Of a stretch of 41,657 bases of DNA, positions 17,173-26,987 are shown piece after piece. The position numbers were made by a program, and so were the translations under genes. The stretch's first letter is position 1. Each line of letters opens with the position of its first letter. The notes under the pieces were generated by a model. That model made no database searches. It was not told the DNA's origin and saw only the letters and a program-made list of their open reading frames with translations. Source of the DNA: Pseudomonadota bacterium (GTDB taxonomy: Bacteria > Pseudomonadota > Gammaproteobacteria > PS1 > Pseudothioglobaceae); NCBI GenBank assembly GCA_022600805.1, contig JAHZJR010000066.1, positions 1 through 41,657 on the forward strand, in the 5' to 3' direction.

Positions 17173-20100
17173 ATGTCCAATTCTGGTTTTTGCCATCTAC
17201 ATTGTCAAAGTGAGTTTTCGGTTGTTAACTCGTTGATACGAATTCCAAAATTAATCGATAAAGCGGTTGAATTGGGTATGAATAGCATTGCATTAACGGA
17301 TGAATCTAATCTTTATGCAGCGGTTAAGTTTTACCAAAAAGCGATTGCAGCTAATATTAAACCGATTTTTGGTGCACGTATTAATGTGGTTAATGAAGAG
17401 GGTGAGTTTTATTCAATCTTGCTATTGTGTCAAAATCACCAGGGATTCTTAAACTTATCAGAGCTTATCTCTCTGTCTTATATGCAAGAGCAATCGCTTG
17501 AAGGTGTGTCCATTAATGAATCACAACTTGAAGCTCACAATCAAGGGTTGATTTTAATTGCCACACCCGTTTATTCTGATGTGGCCAAGCACCTTTTAAA
17601 TAATCAAATAGTTGAGGCGCAGCAAAAAGCTACCCATTGGCATCATGTTTTTGGTGATCGATACTATCTTGGCGTTCAAAGGACTTCCCGAGAGTTTGAT
17701 GAGCGTCATTTGCATTTATGTATTAATTTAGCTTTAGAGCTTGATATTTCTGTTGTGGCAACAAATGATGTGCAATTTCTTGCCAAGGATGATTTTGATG
17801 CACATGAAGCGCGTATATGTATATCACAGGGTGGCTTGTTGGATGATGCGCGACGTGTACGCCATTTTTCAAATCAACAGTACTTAAAATCAGTTGAACA
17901 AATGCAGGATTTGTTTTCTGATTTACCAGAAGTTTTGCAAAATACGGTGGAAATCTCCAGGCGCTGCAATGTTCATTTCGAGCTTCATCAAAAAAACTAT
18001 TTGCCAGATTTTCCTATTCCTGAGGGTTTAAGTATTGCTGAATTTTTTACACTAGAATCTGAGCGCGGCCTAGGTGCTCGTCTTGAGGGTGTTGAAGCGG
18101 ATAAGTCTGAGTATATGGAGAGACTTAAATTTGAATTAGATGTGATTATTCAAATGGATTTTCCAGGCTATTTTTTGATTGTTGCTGACTTTATTAAGTG
18201 GTCTCGAGAAAATGACATTCCAGTAGGCCCGGGTCGTGGATCAGGCGCTGGATCTTTAGTGGCTTATGTGCTCGGAATTACTAATGTTGATCCTATTAAA
18301 CACGAGCTGCTATTTGAGCGTTTTTTAAATCCTGAGCGTGTTTCCATGCCAGATTTTGATATTGATTTCTGCACCGATAGGCGTGATGAGGTGATTGACT
18401 ATGTGGCCAAAAAATATGGCCGTGAAAAAGTATCTCAGATTATTACTTACGGCACGATGGCAGCCAAAGGTGTTGTGCGAGATGTTGGGCGTGTTCTTGG
18501 TCATCCTTATGGCTTTAGCGACAAGATATCTAAGCTAATTCCTAACGACTTAAAGATGACATTGGATAAGGCATTAATGCCTGAATCAGAAGGAGGGTCA
18601 GACGATCTATTAGCGCGTTATGACTCTGAAGAGGCGGTAACAGATTTAATCAACCTCTCTAAGAAGCTAGAGGGTGTGGTGCGCAATGTTGGTACGCATG
18701 CAGGTGGCGTGGTAATTGCGCCAAGTAAGATTAGCGATTTTTGCCCTGTTTATAAGGGTTCTGGCGAAGATGACGGTGTAGTTTCTCAATTTGACAAGGA
18801 TGATGTTGAGGCAGTTGGATTGGTCAAGTTTGACTTTTTGGGTTTGTCAAATTTAACCGTTATTCAAAAAGCGATCAAAATGATTGAGGCAAACGGACTG
18901 AGCGATCGTGCGATTGACCTTGACAGTTTGCCGCTTGATGATGAAAAAGTTTATGAATTGTTACAACGTTGTGATACAACGGGTATTTTTCAGTTGGAAT
19001 CTGACGGGATGCGTAGCTATTTGAAAAAACTACAGGCAGATAATTTTGAAGATATTGTTGCTATGCTTGCTCTATATCGACCAGGTCCTTTAGATGCAGG
19101 CATGGTAGATGACTATATCAATGTTAAGCATGGTGCTCAAGTTAAATACCCCCATCCCATGCTAGAAGAAATTCTCGCGCCAACCAACGGTGTGTTTTTG
19201 TATCAAGAGCAGGTGATGAAATCTGCTCAAGTTATGGCCGGTTATTCATTAGGTGGCGCGGACTTACTGCGTCGAGCCATGGGTAAAAAGAAAGCTGAAG
19301 AGATGGATCGGCAGCGTAGTGTGTTCGTAGCAGGCGCTGCTGATAAAGATATTAATGAGAAAAAAGCGAATGAGATATTTGATCTAATTGATAAATTTTC
19401 AGGGTATGGATTTAATAAATCTCACTCGGTTGCTTATGCTTATGTGTCTTATCATACAGCTTGGTTAAAATCCCATTACCCCGCACCTTTCATGGCGGCA
19501 GTCTTGTCAGGAATGATGGATGATACTGATCGAGTTTCGTTTACGGTGGGTGAAATTATTCAAATGGGGCTTAAGGTTAAAGGACCTAATGTCTGTGAGT
19601 CTGACTATCAATTCAGTATTGCAGATGACAAAACGGTCGTTTATGGGCTAGGTGCTATTAAGGGTGTAGGCGAAGCTTTGGTGGAAAAGTTGATGGCAGA
19701 GCGCCATGCAAATGGTGTGTTTAAAGATCTGTTTGATTTTTGCTTTAGGATTGAAAAGCGTTACTTAAATAGGCGTGCATTGGAGGCTTTAATCTATAGT
19801 GGGGCATTTGATGTTTTTAATATTAGTAGGGCAAGCTTAATTAAAACTTATCCGGTTGCGGTTAAACAAGCAGAGCAGCGTCAAAATGATCATTCTAGTG
19901 GGCAGGGCGGTTTATTTGCAATTGTTGAAGAGCATGTTGAGTATGAGGCGCATTATTTAAGCGCACCAGATTTTTCTTTTCGTCAGCGCCTGCAATTAGA
20001 GAAAATGGTTATGGGATATTATTTTTACGACCATCCAACCGATGAGTATAAGGCCGACACCAAGCATATTAATGCGACATTACCCTCTGAAATACGCTTT

Positions 20101-20610
20101 AGAAATAACAAAGATGTGCGTGTGTTAGCGTTGATTTCTGAGTTGCGTTATCGACCTACTCGAAAGGGAGGGCAAATTGCTATTGTTGAAGTTGAAGACG
20201 GCCATACGTCATTAAATGCAGTTGTTTTTACAAAGTCACTCGGTGAAGTGAGTGATAAGCTTATTGTAGATGATGTGGTGATTATTTCAGGCAAGATTCA
20301 GCGCGATGATTATCGAGATGGTTGGCAGATTGTTGTCGATAAAATTGAAAACATTAGCGAAGTAAAAATGAATTATGCTAAAGGTTTTGAAGTCAGGCTT
20401 GATCATCAACACCAAGCCATTTTTCAAAAGATTCTCCATTTGCTGAGTAAGCATAAGGGAAGCTGTCCGGTTAGAATTTCTTATAATACTAAACATCTAA
20501 AAGGTAGCATACCTTTAGGCAGAGAGTTAAGTGTTAATCCTGATCAGTCGCTGGTAGATGAACTTAATGCACTCACTCTAACACAAGCTAGCAAAATTCA
20601 TTATCACTAG
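17173..20610 (+). CDS. dnaE: DNA polymerase III subunit alpha
   Basis: Replicative polymerase of the C family, 1145 aa (E. coli 1160). An N-terminal PHP domain begins at HLHCQSEFS. The catalytic palm contains PVGPGRGSGAGSLVAYVLGI, then PDFDIDF with Asp394 and Asp396, and the third Asp at 554 in KFDFLGL. The fingers, beta-clamp-binding and OB-fold regions follow (OB segment VRVLALISELRYRPTRKGG). No Shine-Dalgarno is visible before the ATG. It converges on comEC with a 17-nt gap. Confidence 0.98.
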   Translation: MSNSGFCHLHCQSEFSVVNSLIRIPKLIDKAVELGMNSIALTDESNLYAAVKFYQKAIAANIKPIFGARINVVNEEGEFYSILLLCQNHQGFLNLSELISLSYMQEQSLEGVSINESQLEAHNQGLILIATPVYSDVAKHLLNNQIVEAQQKATHWHHVFGDRYYLGVQRTSREFDERHLHLCINLALELDISVVATNDVQFLAKDDFDAHEARICISQGGLLDDARRVRHFSNQQYLKSVEQMQDLFSDLPEVLQNTVEISRRCNVHFELHQKNYLPDFPIPEGLSIAEFFTLESERGLGARLEGVEADKSEYMERLKFELDVIIQMDFPGYFLIVADFIKWSRENDIPVGPGRGSGAGSLVAYVLGITNVDPIKHELLFERFLNPERVSMPDFDIDFCTDRRDEVIDYVAKKYGREKVSQIITYGTMAAKGVVRDVGRVLGHPYGFSDKISKLIPNDLKMTLDKALMPESEGGSDDLLARYDSEEAVTDLINLSKKLEGVVRNVGTHAGGVVIAPSKISDFCPVYKGSGEDDGVVSQFDKDDVEAVGLVKFDFLGLSNLTVIQKAIKMIEANGLSDRAIDLDSLPLDDEKVYELLQRCDTTGIFQLESDGMRSYLKKLQADNFEDIVAMLALYRPGPLDAGMVDDYINVKHGAQVKYPHPMLEEILAPTNGVFLYQEQVMKSAQVMAGYSLGGADLLRRAMGKKKAEEMDRQRSVFVAGAADKDINEKKANEIFDLIDKFSGYGFNKSHSVAYAYVSYHTAWLKSHYPAPFMAAVLSGMMDDTDRVSFTVGEIIQMGLKVKGPNVCESDYQFSIADDKTVVYGLGAIKGVGEALVEKLMAERHANGVFKDLFDFCFRIEKRYLNRRALEALIYSGAFDVFNISRASLIKTYPVAVKQAEQRQNDHSSGQGGLFAIVEEHVEYEAHYLSAPDFSFRQRLQLEKMVMGYYFYDHPTDEYKADTKHINATLPSEIRFRNNKDVRVLALISELRYRPTRKGGQIAIVEVEDGHTSLNAVVFTKSLGEVSDKLIVDDVVIISGKIQRDDYRDGWQIVVDKIENISEVKMNYAKGFEVRLDHQHQAIFQKILHLLSKHKGSCPVRISYNTKHLKGSIPLGRELSVNPDQSLVDELNALTLTQASKIHYH

Positions 20611-20627
20611 CTAAACTTATTGTTTGG

Positions 20628-22913
20628 TTATTCAAGACAATGGCGTTGATAATAACGCTGTTGAGATTGTCTATAGCGAGACAGATGAATCTTATCCTGA
20701 TCAGTCATTAGAATGTCAATTTGTCCAGTGCAACTGGTATTTAGCATTTGAATTTTGTGATTTTTATAACGCATTGCAACTAGTTTGGCAGGATGGTTAA
20801 ATCTATTTTTATAGCCACTAGAAACGATAACGTGTTGGGGTTTTACCGCTGTTAAAAATTGATCACTAGAAGAAGTTTTGCTGCCATGATGAGGACTGAT
20901 CAGTATGTCGGATTTTAATTGGCTACCCCAGATATCAATCAAGTGTTGCTCGGCTTTTCTTTCAATGTCGCCCGTTAAGATAATGGCGTGTTTTTGGGTG
21001 GATATTTTAAGTACACAAGAGGCATTGTTGCCGCTAAAGTTTTGTCTGATATTAAGCATTTGAAAGTCAACACCATCCCAATTCCAACTAGATTGAGTCT
21101 GACATAGTGCTGCTGACGTTGAAATTTTTTCAGGTACAGAGCTGAGTATTTTATGATGCTTAATATTTTTTAAAATACTATCTAGCCCACCGATGTGATC
21201 ATTATCGCCATGAGATATGATAATCAAATCAAGCAAATTGATATGTTGAGATCGTAAATAGGGAATGATGACTGCATCACCCATGTTGAATCCGGAAGGG
21301 TATTTCGCACCCGTATCAAACAATAAAGTATGATTTTTTGTACGTACAACTTGCGCCAACCCTTGACCTACATCTAGCACGGTTACTTTTACATTTCCGT
21401 GCTGAATTTGCTCAGCAGGATGTATCCAGATAATAATCACCAAAAATACAGCTATTTTTCTAAGTTTTAAAGCGCCAGGCAATAAAGCAAACAACACAAT
21501 CATTATTAATACCACTAAATCAAAACTCGAGTGTTGGGTGTAATGCCATAAATTGAAGTTTAGTTCTGTTAAATATTCAAGGAATGATGACAAGTAAATC
21601 AATGATTGGTTTGCAATTGCAAAGCTAGCTTCGCTTAAAAACTGCGCATCAACGATGAGAAATAGAGCGCCCAGTAAAGAAAAAGGCGTAGTGATAAAGC
21701 TGAAAATCGGAATGGCTACCAAATTGGCAACAGGGGAAAGTAGTGAGCCAGAATGAAAAAACCACGCAATTAAAGGCAGTGTGGCCAAACTAATTAATAA
21801 TTGTATATAAAGCAGGCGCACAAACCAATGTCTATTTTTATGTTGGCCTACGCCATAAATAATGACAGCAACTACATAAAAAGATAGCCAAAATCCTGCA
21901 CTAAAAACACTAAGCGGATTAAAGAAAAGCACTAATATAAGTGCGACTCCATAGAGTTGCCACGTATTGTGATGGCGCCTTAAAATTAAGGATAAAAACA
22001 CTACGCTAGCCATGATAAAAGCACGTTGTGTTGGGATTGAAAAACCAGCAATTAGTGCATATATTAAAGCACTTGCAAGACCAAAGTAGGCGCCAATAAC
22101 ATTGGCCGGTATTTTAAAGGTGCATCTAGTACAGTGTCGCCATATGAAGCTTGCTATTATAAAGATAAAGCCAGAAATTAAGCCAATATGCAAGCCAGAT
22201 ATAACACTCAAATGAGTGGTGTTGGTCGCTTTAAATAAATCCCAATGATCTCGACTAATTAAAGATCGATCTCCAATAACAAGCGCATTAATAACGCCCA
22301 AGAAAGTTAGATCGGCTAGTTGAGTAGCTAGTTTTTGGCGAATGTTTTGCCGAATGGAATCGACTGACATGTGAGAGCTTTTAGTAACGAGTTGGTTGGC
22401 TTTACTGCGTTTTACATAGCCAGTTGCATCAAATTGTTGATAAAACAGCCATTGTTCATAGTCAAACCCGCCTTGATTTTGATAGCTATTGTTATGTTTG
22501 ATTTTTACCAGCAGTTTCCAAGTGTCGTCATTGTTTAGAATTTCGGGTTTTTGTCCATACCAAGAAAGCTTAAGTTTTGCTTGAAAAGGTTCCGACACTT
22601 GAAAGTTAAAGCGTGTTTTTTGCTCAGATTGATCAGGAAGATTTTGAATTTTTCCAACAACACTAACTGGCTTATTGAAAAATTCTTCACTAATATTTGA
22701 ATGGAGAATATTGGTTGAAAATATTCCCATCCAAACAAATCCAGCGATAAAGAGTATTAAATTTTTTGAAAATGTCTTATAGGCTTTAAAGGTTGCAAAA
22801 ACAAGCCCTGCCAAGATGAAAAACAACGTTATTTCTAACGTTGACAACGCCACTGTATTTTTCAGTGAAAATACCAATATTCCAAGTAGAAAATTAAGGG
22901 CCAAAATTAGCAT
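20628..22913 (-). CDS. comEC: DNA uptake channel protein ComEC/Rec2
   Basis: Inner-membrane channel that passes single-stranded DNA into the cytoplasm during natural transformation. The 761-aa protein has N-terminal hydrophobic helices, a soluble OB-like region, the competence domain with the HLSVISGLHIGLISG signature and many membrane segments. A C-terminal metallo-beta-lactamase-like domain has LDVGQGLAQVV, SHGDNDHIGG and SPHHGSKTSS. The metal-binding pattern looks intact (HGDNDH). No Shine-Dalgarno is seen upstream of the ATG. No other competence gene is in the window, but the gene is undamaged. Confidence 0.95.
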   Translation of the reverse strand: MLILALNFLLGILVFSLKNTVALSTLEITLFFILAGLVFATFKAYKTFSKNLILFIAGFVWMGIFSTNILHSNISEEFFNKPVSVVGKIQNLPDQSEQKTRFNFQVSEPFQAKLKLSWYGQKPEILNNDDTWKLLVKIKHNNSYQNQGGFDYEQWLFYQQFDATGYVKRSKANQLVTKSSHMSVDSIRQNIRQKLATQLADLTFLGVINALVIGDRSLISRDHWDLFKATNTTHLSVISGLHIGLISGFIFIIASFIWRHCTRCTFKIPANVIGAYFGLASALIYALIAGFSIPTQRAFIMASVVFLSLILRRHHNTWQLYGVALILVLFFNPLSVFSAGFWLSFYVVAVIIYGVGQHKNRHWFVRLLYIQLLISLATLPLIAWFFHSGSLLSPVANLVAIPIFSFITTPFSLLGALFLIVDAQFLSEASFAIANQSLIYLSSFLEYLTELNFNLWHYTQHSSFDLVVLIMIVLFALLPGALKLRKIAVFLVIIIWIHPAEQIQHGNVKVTVLDVGQGLAQVVRTKNHTLLFDTGAKYPSGFNMGDAVIIPYLRSQHINLLDLIIISHGDNDHIGGLDSILKNIKHHKILSSVPEKISTSAALCQTQSSWNWDGVDFQMLNIRQNFSGNNASCVLKISTQKHAIILTGDIERKAEQHLIDIWGSQLKSDILISPHHGSKTSSSDQFLTAVKPQHVIVSSGYKNRFNHPAKLVAMRYKNHKIQMLNTSCTGQIDILMTDQDKIHLSRYRQSQQRYYQRHCLE

Positions 22914-23135
22914 AATTATGAATTAAATTTTATTATTTTTTAAGTTTATAAAATTATAAGTTTATGATTGTCTAATATGTCGTGAAACCCTTGGTTTGAT
23001 GCGTGAAACACAATTAGTTTTCCTCCGATGCGTTTTGAAAACTATTAATGAGCGTTTTCTAATATTATGGTTTTATATTTTATTATATAACCTATTGATT
23101 TTTAATAAAAAAATTAAACTGATTAGTTTTTATTC

Positions 23136-23180
23136 AAAACCATAAAAAAGGGCAATCTAGCAACGTTTTTGATGGTTTTT
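23136..23180. terminator. Possible terminator of coaBC (minus strand)
   Basis: AAAACCAT at 23136 and ATGGTTTT at 23172 are inverted, with adjoining A/T runs extending the pairing. Read on the minus strand the right arm contains CTTTTTTATGG. The stem is AT-rich and the loop about 16 nt, so the call is tentative. Confidence 0.35.
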
Positions 23181-23196
23181 CATGAGATATTAACAG

Positions 23197-23222
23197 AGTT
23201 ATCCACAGTTTTGTGAGTAACT
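23197..23222. promoter_or_regulatory. Inverted pair of DnaA-box-like sites
   Basis: TTATCCACA (23199-23207) is a perfect match to the E. coli DnaA box. TGTGAGTAA (23212-23220) reads TTACTCACA on the other strand, one mismatch from TTWTNCACA. They are 4 nt apart and form the core of an 11-position inverted repeat AGTTATCCACA / TGTGAGTAACT with one mismatch and one wobble. Confidence 0.5.
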
Positions 23223-23257
23223 TTGCTGGGGGTTGATTTAACGGTATTTTTCAGCGT

Positions 23258-24451
23258 TTATAAGAACTCTTTAATGAAGGTTTTAAGGATATTTTTAGCA
23301 ATCTTAATTTTGCTATTTTTAGCAATATTTTTTTGTTGTTTTTGGCTGATAAAAACCACCTGATTTTCGTCAGAATTGAAGCCAATTTCTGATGTTGAGA
23401 CATCGTTCAGAATAATCGCCTCACAACCCTTGTTTTTTAGTTTTAATTGGGCGTTTTTGAGTGTATTGTGCGTCTCAGCAGCGAAACCAATACATAAAGG
23501 TCTTTGATCAAGTTTACAGACATCGGCAAGAATATCTTTATTGGCTACTAATTCTAAAATCAGATTTTCTCCATTTTTCTTGATTTTTTGTTCGAATGGA
23601 TTTTTTACTGAATAATCACAAACAGCGGCGCACGCAATAAATAAATCAAATTGATGAGCTTGACTCAGAACGCTTCTATGCATTTGTTGGGCGCTCAGCG
23701 CCTGAATGTTGGTTGCTTTGTCGTTTAGTGGGGTGCTGATATTGCCATAAACGCACGTTACCTGAGCACCCATTTCAATGCAGGTGTTGACTAAAGCCAT
23801 ACCCATTTTGCCGCTTGAGTGATTAGAGATAAAGCGCACTGGATCGATAGCTTCAAGTGTCGCACCTAATGTAACCAAAACGCGTTTGCCGCTAAGTCGT
23901 GTTGTTTGAAATTGTGCAGCCACTTGATTGGCAATAGTGCTTGATTCTGGCAACCTTCCTAAGCCTATGTCGCCACAGGCCTGAACACCCGAATTTGGGG
24001 TAATAATGTTGGTGCCATGAGCCTTTAACAAAGCTAGGTTATTTTGCAAAGCGCTAGCTTTGTACATTTGTTGATTCATAGCGGGCGCAATCATTAAAAT
24101 TGCGTCGCTGGCTAACAGTGTGCTAGTGAGCAAATCGTTGGCTTTTCCAGACGCTATGTTCGAGATGATATTGGCACTTGCTGGGGCGATCAGAATACAG
24201 TCAGCCCATTTGGCAAGTTCTATATGTCCCATGGATAATTCGGCTTCTTTATCCCATAGATTATGATGAACCTGATTCTTAGAGATGGATTGAAGCGAGA
24301 GCTCGGTAATAAATTTAGCACCTCCCGCAGTAAGCACAACTCGAACATCAGCCCCCAAATCTTGCAAGCGTCTAATAATATCTGGTGCTTTATAAGCAGA
24401 TATTGACCCGCTAACACCTAATAAAATTCGCTTGTTAGTTAAACTTTTCAT
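23258..24451 (-). CDS. coaBC: Bifunctional phosphopantothenoylcysteine decarboxylase/phosphopantothenate-cysteine ligase
   Basis: Two successive steps of coenzyme A synthesis: CoaB ligates cysteine to 4'-phosphopantothenate and CoaC decarboxylates the product. The 397-aa protein has the N-terminal flavin-dependent CoaC domain (about 1-185) with His76 in MGHIELA, PAMN at 123-126 and Cys159 in ACGDIGLGRLPE. The C-terminal CoaB domain (about 186-397) has DPVRFISNHSSGKMG. The usual AGPT turn reads LGAT here. The start overlaps the ribD stop by four bases (ATGA), so the two are translationally coupled. Confidence 0.97.
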   Translation of the reverse strand: MKSLTNKRILLGVSGSISAYKAPDIIRRLQDLGADVRVVLTAGGAKFITELSLQSISKNQVHHNLWDKEAELSMGHIELAKWADCILIAPASANIISNIASGKANDLLTSTLLASDAILMIAPAMNQQMYKASALQNNLALLKAHGTNIITPNSGVQACGDIGLGRLPESSTIANQVAAQFQTTRLSGKRVLVTLGATLEAIDPVRFISNHSSGKMGMALVNTCIEMGAQVTCVYGNISTPLNDKATNIQALSAQQMHRSVLSQAHQFDLFIACAAVCDYSVKNPFEQKIKKNGENLILELVANKDILADVCKLDQRPLCIGFAAETHNTLKNAQLKLKNKGCEAIILNDVSTSEIGFNSDENQVVFISQKQQKNIAKNSKIKIAKNILKTFIKEFL

Positions 24452-25497
24452 GGTTTTATTGAAGCAGTTATGCGCATATCTTGAGCTAGCATACGCACAT
24501 CATGAATGTTTAAATTAATTTTATCAGCCATATTGTGAATAGGTAATTTTGCCATTGAATGGGCTTGACTACCCATGAGTATCGGTGCACTATAAATAAC
24601 AAATTCATCTACTAAGTTGTTGTCAATCATGGCGCCAATTAAACCGGGGCCTGCTTCCAATAGGACGGTATTAACTCCTTGATTGCCAAGTTGTAGAAGT
24701 ACATCTTCAAGATCTATTTTTTTATTTGTAGCTAGCTTTGTGTTAGCTGTGTTAAATATTTGAGTTGGCGCATCAGTAGAAAAGATATTCAGTTTTTTAT
24801 CAGTAATGCGATCTCTAGAGTCAATTATCACTCGAATAGGGGGGTAGTTCAACTCTTGAAGACGAACGGTCATAGCAGGGTTGTCAGCTAGAATTGTTCC
24901 AGAGCCTGTCAAAATAGCTTGGTTTCTTGATCTAAGCTTTTGCACGTCAACTCGAGCATTTTCACCTGTAATCCATTTGCTCTGTCCAGAGCTCATTGAT
25001 GTTTTGCCATCTAGACTCATGGCAATTTTACAAGTAACGAAAGGCCTTCCTGTCTTCATGCGTTTAATAAAGCCACGATTAAGTTGTTGTGCTTGATCTT
25101 CTAGTAGCCCAACACTCACTTCAATGCCTGCATTCTCAAGCATGGATACACCTTTGCCACTCACGAGTGGATTAGGATCAAGCATCGCAATAATTACTTT
25201 TTTAGCGCCTGAGTTAATAATAGCTTGTGCACACGGCGGTGTTTTTCCTTGGTGCGAACAAGGCTCTAAAGTAACGTATAGAGTTGCGTCTATGGCCTGG
25301 TAGTTAAGTTGCTTAAGTGCATTAATTTCCGCATGCGCTTGGCCAAACGTCTGATGATAGCCTTGGGCAATAATATCGCCTGATTTTTCAATCACACAGC
25401 CTACCATTGGATTGGCGCCAACACCATACATTCCTTGGCGTGCTAGTTTTAGCGCCAAGCTCATATTCTGTGTGTCATTTATTGAAAAAGTTGCCAC
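24448..25497 (-). CDS. ribD: Riboflavin biosynthesis protein RibD (deaminase/reductase)
   Basis: Bifunctional enzyme of riboflavin synthesis: an N-terminal deaminase and a C-terminal reductase act on the GTP-derived pyrimidine. The 349-aa product shows the zinc deaminase motif with His55 and Glu57 (HAEINAL) and Cys80 and Cys89 ([11 protein letters not shown]). The reductase domain starts near [16 protein letters not shown]. The start is GTG at 25497 without a visible Shine-Dalgarno. The next in-frame ATG is 11 codons later and would trim the expected N-terminus. It is divergent from recA across 57 bp. Other rib genes are not in the window. Confidence 0.96.
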   Translation of the reverse strand: MATFSINDTQNMSLALKLARQGMYGVGANPMVGCVIEKSGDIIAQGYHQTFGQAHAEINALKQLNYQAIDATLYVTLEPCSHQGKTPPCAQAIINSGAKKVIIAMLDPNPLVSGKGVSMLENAGIEVSVGLLEDQAQQLNRGFIKRMKTGRPFVTCKIAMSLDGKTSMSSGQSKWITGENARVDVQKLRSRNQAILTGSGTILADNPAMTVRLQELNYPPIRVIIDSRDRITDKKLNIFSTDAPTQIFNTANTKLATNKKIDLEDVLLQLGNQGVNTVLLEAGPGLIGAMIDNNLVDEFVIYSAPILMGSQAHSMAKLPIHNMADKINLNIHDVRMLAQDMRITASIKP

Positions 25498-25508
25498 AAT
25501 AATTCGGA

Positions 25509-25514
25509 TATAAT
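25509..25514 (+). promoter_or_regulatory. Candidate recA -10 box in the ribD-recA divergent promoter
   Basis: TATAAT in the 57-bp divergent gap. No -35 at 16-18 nt is convincing: TTGAAA lies 21 nt upstream, inside ribD. On the other strand TTATAT overlaps it and could serve ribD. No CTGT-N8-ACAG LexA site is present in the gap. Confidence 0.45.
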
Positions 25515-25554
25515 TGTTAAATTAATTAATCACATTTTACCTAGGAGAAAGGAC

Positions 25555-26562
25555 ATGGATGAACAGAAAAAACAAGCACTAAAGGCGGCTTTATCACAAA
25601 TTGATAAGCAGTTTGGCAAGGGTTCAGTTATGTTTTTGGGTGATGAGAATTCTCAGGTGGATATCGAAGCGGTTTCAACAGGCAGTTTGAGTTTGGATGT
25701 GGCACTTGGCATTGGCGGCCTGCCTAGGGGTCGTGTGATAGAAATCTATGGCCCAGAGTCCTCTGGAAAAACAACATTAACCCTACATGTGATTGCCGAG
25801 ATGCAGAAACTTGGCGGCACTGCAGCTTTTATCGATGCTGAGCATGCGCTTGATCCGCAATATGCCAAACGTTTGGGGGTTAATACCGATGATTTGTTAA
25901 TTTCTCAACCGGATACAGGCGAACAAGCGCTAGAAATTACCGATATGTTGGTTAGATCAGGTAGTGTTGATATTGTTGTGGTTGATTCTGTTGCTGCATT
26001 GACACCAAAGGCAGAAATCGAAGGGGAGATGGGTGCATCGCACATGGGTTTGCAGGCTCGACTTATGTCACAAGCATTAAGAAAATTAACCTCAAATATT
26101 AAGAAAACCAATACCATGGTAATTTTCATTAACCAGTTGCGTATGAAAATTGGCGTTATGTTCGGTAATCCTGAAACAACTACAGGTGGTAATGCATTAA
26201 AGTTTTATGCATCAGTGCGTCTTGATATTCGTCGCACGGGCGCGATTAAAAAAGGCGATGAGATTCTAGGTAATGAAACACGCGTAAAAGTATTAAAAAA
26301 TAAAGTGGCGCCACCATTTAAGCAGGCAGAATTTCAAATTCTTTATAATCAAGGTATTTCACTCGAAAGTGAAATTATTGATCTAGGTGTTAAGCTCGGC
26401 TTTGTGGAAAAAGCCGGCGCTTGGTATAGTGTTGAAGGTGAAAGAATTGGACAAGGAAAAGATAATGCCCGTGATTATTTGAAAGAGCATCAAGAATTAC
26501 GCCAAGGTATTGAGAACAAAATTCGCGAAAAATTGATGAATAATAGTGACGAGCAAGTCTAG
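25555..26562 (+). CDS. recA: Recombinase RecA
   Basis: Strand-exchange protein for homologous repair and inducer of LexA cleavage in other bacteria. The 335-aa product is slightly shorter than E. coli RecA (353 aa), with a reduced acidic tail. Walker A GPESSGKT is at 66-73. The [22 protein letters not shown] region includes the L2 DNA-binding loop. TAGGAGAAAGG precedes the ATG. It overlaps recX by 17 nt at its 3' end. Confidence 0.99.
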   Translation: MDEQKKQALKAALSQIDKQFGKGSVMFLGDENSQVDIEAVSTGSLSLDVALGIGGLPRGRVIEIYGPESSGKTTLTLHVIAEMQKLGGTAAFIDAEHALDPQYAKRLGVNTDDLLISQPDTGEQALEITDMLVRSGSVDIVVVDSVAALTPKAEIEGEMGASHMGLQARLMSQALRKLTSNIKKTNTMVIFINQLRMKIGVMFGNPETTTGGNALKFYASVRLDIRRTGAIKKGDEILGNETRVKVLKNKVAPPFKQAEFQILYNQGISLESEIIDLGVKLGFVEKAGAWYSVEGERIGQGKDNARDYLKEHQELRQGIENKIREKLMNNSDEQV

Positions 26563-26977
26563 AGAAAAATGCTACGCTAGTGCGATGCGCATGTTGGTTA
26601 GGCGTGAGCACTCAACGCTTGAATTGACTACTAAGTTATCCGCAAAAGAATTTGATCAAGACGATATTGATGCGATTATTGCTTCATTAATTCAACAGAA
26701 TTATCAGAGTGATGAGCGTTTTGCAGCTGAGTTTATTCAAATGCGTTTTAATCAAGGCAAGGGTCCTATTAAAATCAGTTTGGATTTAAAACAACGAGGC
26801 ATTGATCAATTTGATTTATCTGAGTATGACTTCTATGCGTTAGCCTGCAAGATTCGTGAGCAAAAATTTGGCCAATCTGTGCCCAGTGATTTTAAAGAAA
26901 AAGCCAAACAACAACGATTTTTACAGTCAAGAGGATTTAGTTTTGAGCACATCAGTCAATCATTTAAAACCGCATAA
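26546..26977 (+). CDS. recX: Regulatory protein RecX
   Basis: Modulates RecA filament assembly. The 143-aa product begins at GTG 26546, inside recA, so the two are translationally coupled. The helical RecX pattern is visible in [18 protein letters not shown] and in [22 protein letters not shown]. Length is normal (about 150 aa). recA-recX adjacency is the usual arrangement. Confidence 0.93.
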   Translation: MTSKSREKCYASAMRMLVRREHSTLELTTKLSAKEFDQDDIDAIIASLIQQNYQSDERFAAEFIQMRFNQGKGPIKISLDLKQRGIDQFDLSEYDFYALACKIREQKFGQSVPSDFKEKAKQQRFLQSRGFSFEHISQSFKTA

Positions 26978-26987
26978 ACTATTATCC

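Larger units (their letters stand above)
22914..23257. other. 344-bp AT-rich intergenic region between comEC and coaBC
   Basis: This is the longest gene-free stretch in the window and holds no ORF. It contains an inverted DnaA-box-like pair (23197-23222) and a 7-bp inverted repeat AGTTTTC/GAAAACT (23016-23043). Three copies of the 8-mer ATGGTTTT/AAAACCAT lie at 23067, 23136 and 23172. A short hairpin AAACT/AGTTT at 23116-23129, read on the minus strand, is followed by a T-rich tract. CGTGAAAC occurs twice (22981 and 23002). It probably holds the coaBC terminator and the comEC promoter, but I could not fix either. Confidence 0.7.

Noticed and set aside
23100-23257. Chromosomal replication origin
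   Set aside because: Only two DnaA-like sites, no dnaA, dnaN or gidA nearby, and rpoBC and ribosomal genes would be transcribed head-on to a fork from here.
22914-23257. Mobile element remnant or CRISPR-like array
   Set aside because: The short repeats are irregular in spacing and length, there are no terminal repeats, target duplications or transposase fragments.
26630-26645. TTATCCGCA as a further DnaA box
   Set aside because: It lies inside recX, has one mismatch to the strict box, and is isolated.
26856-26987. N-terminal extension of the Cys/His-rich ORF
   Set aside because: It overlaps the recX 3' region in another frame, and its sequence is a low-quality shadow of recX coding.
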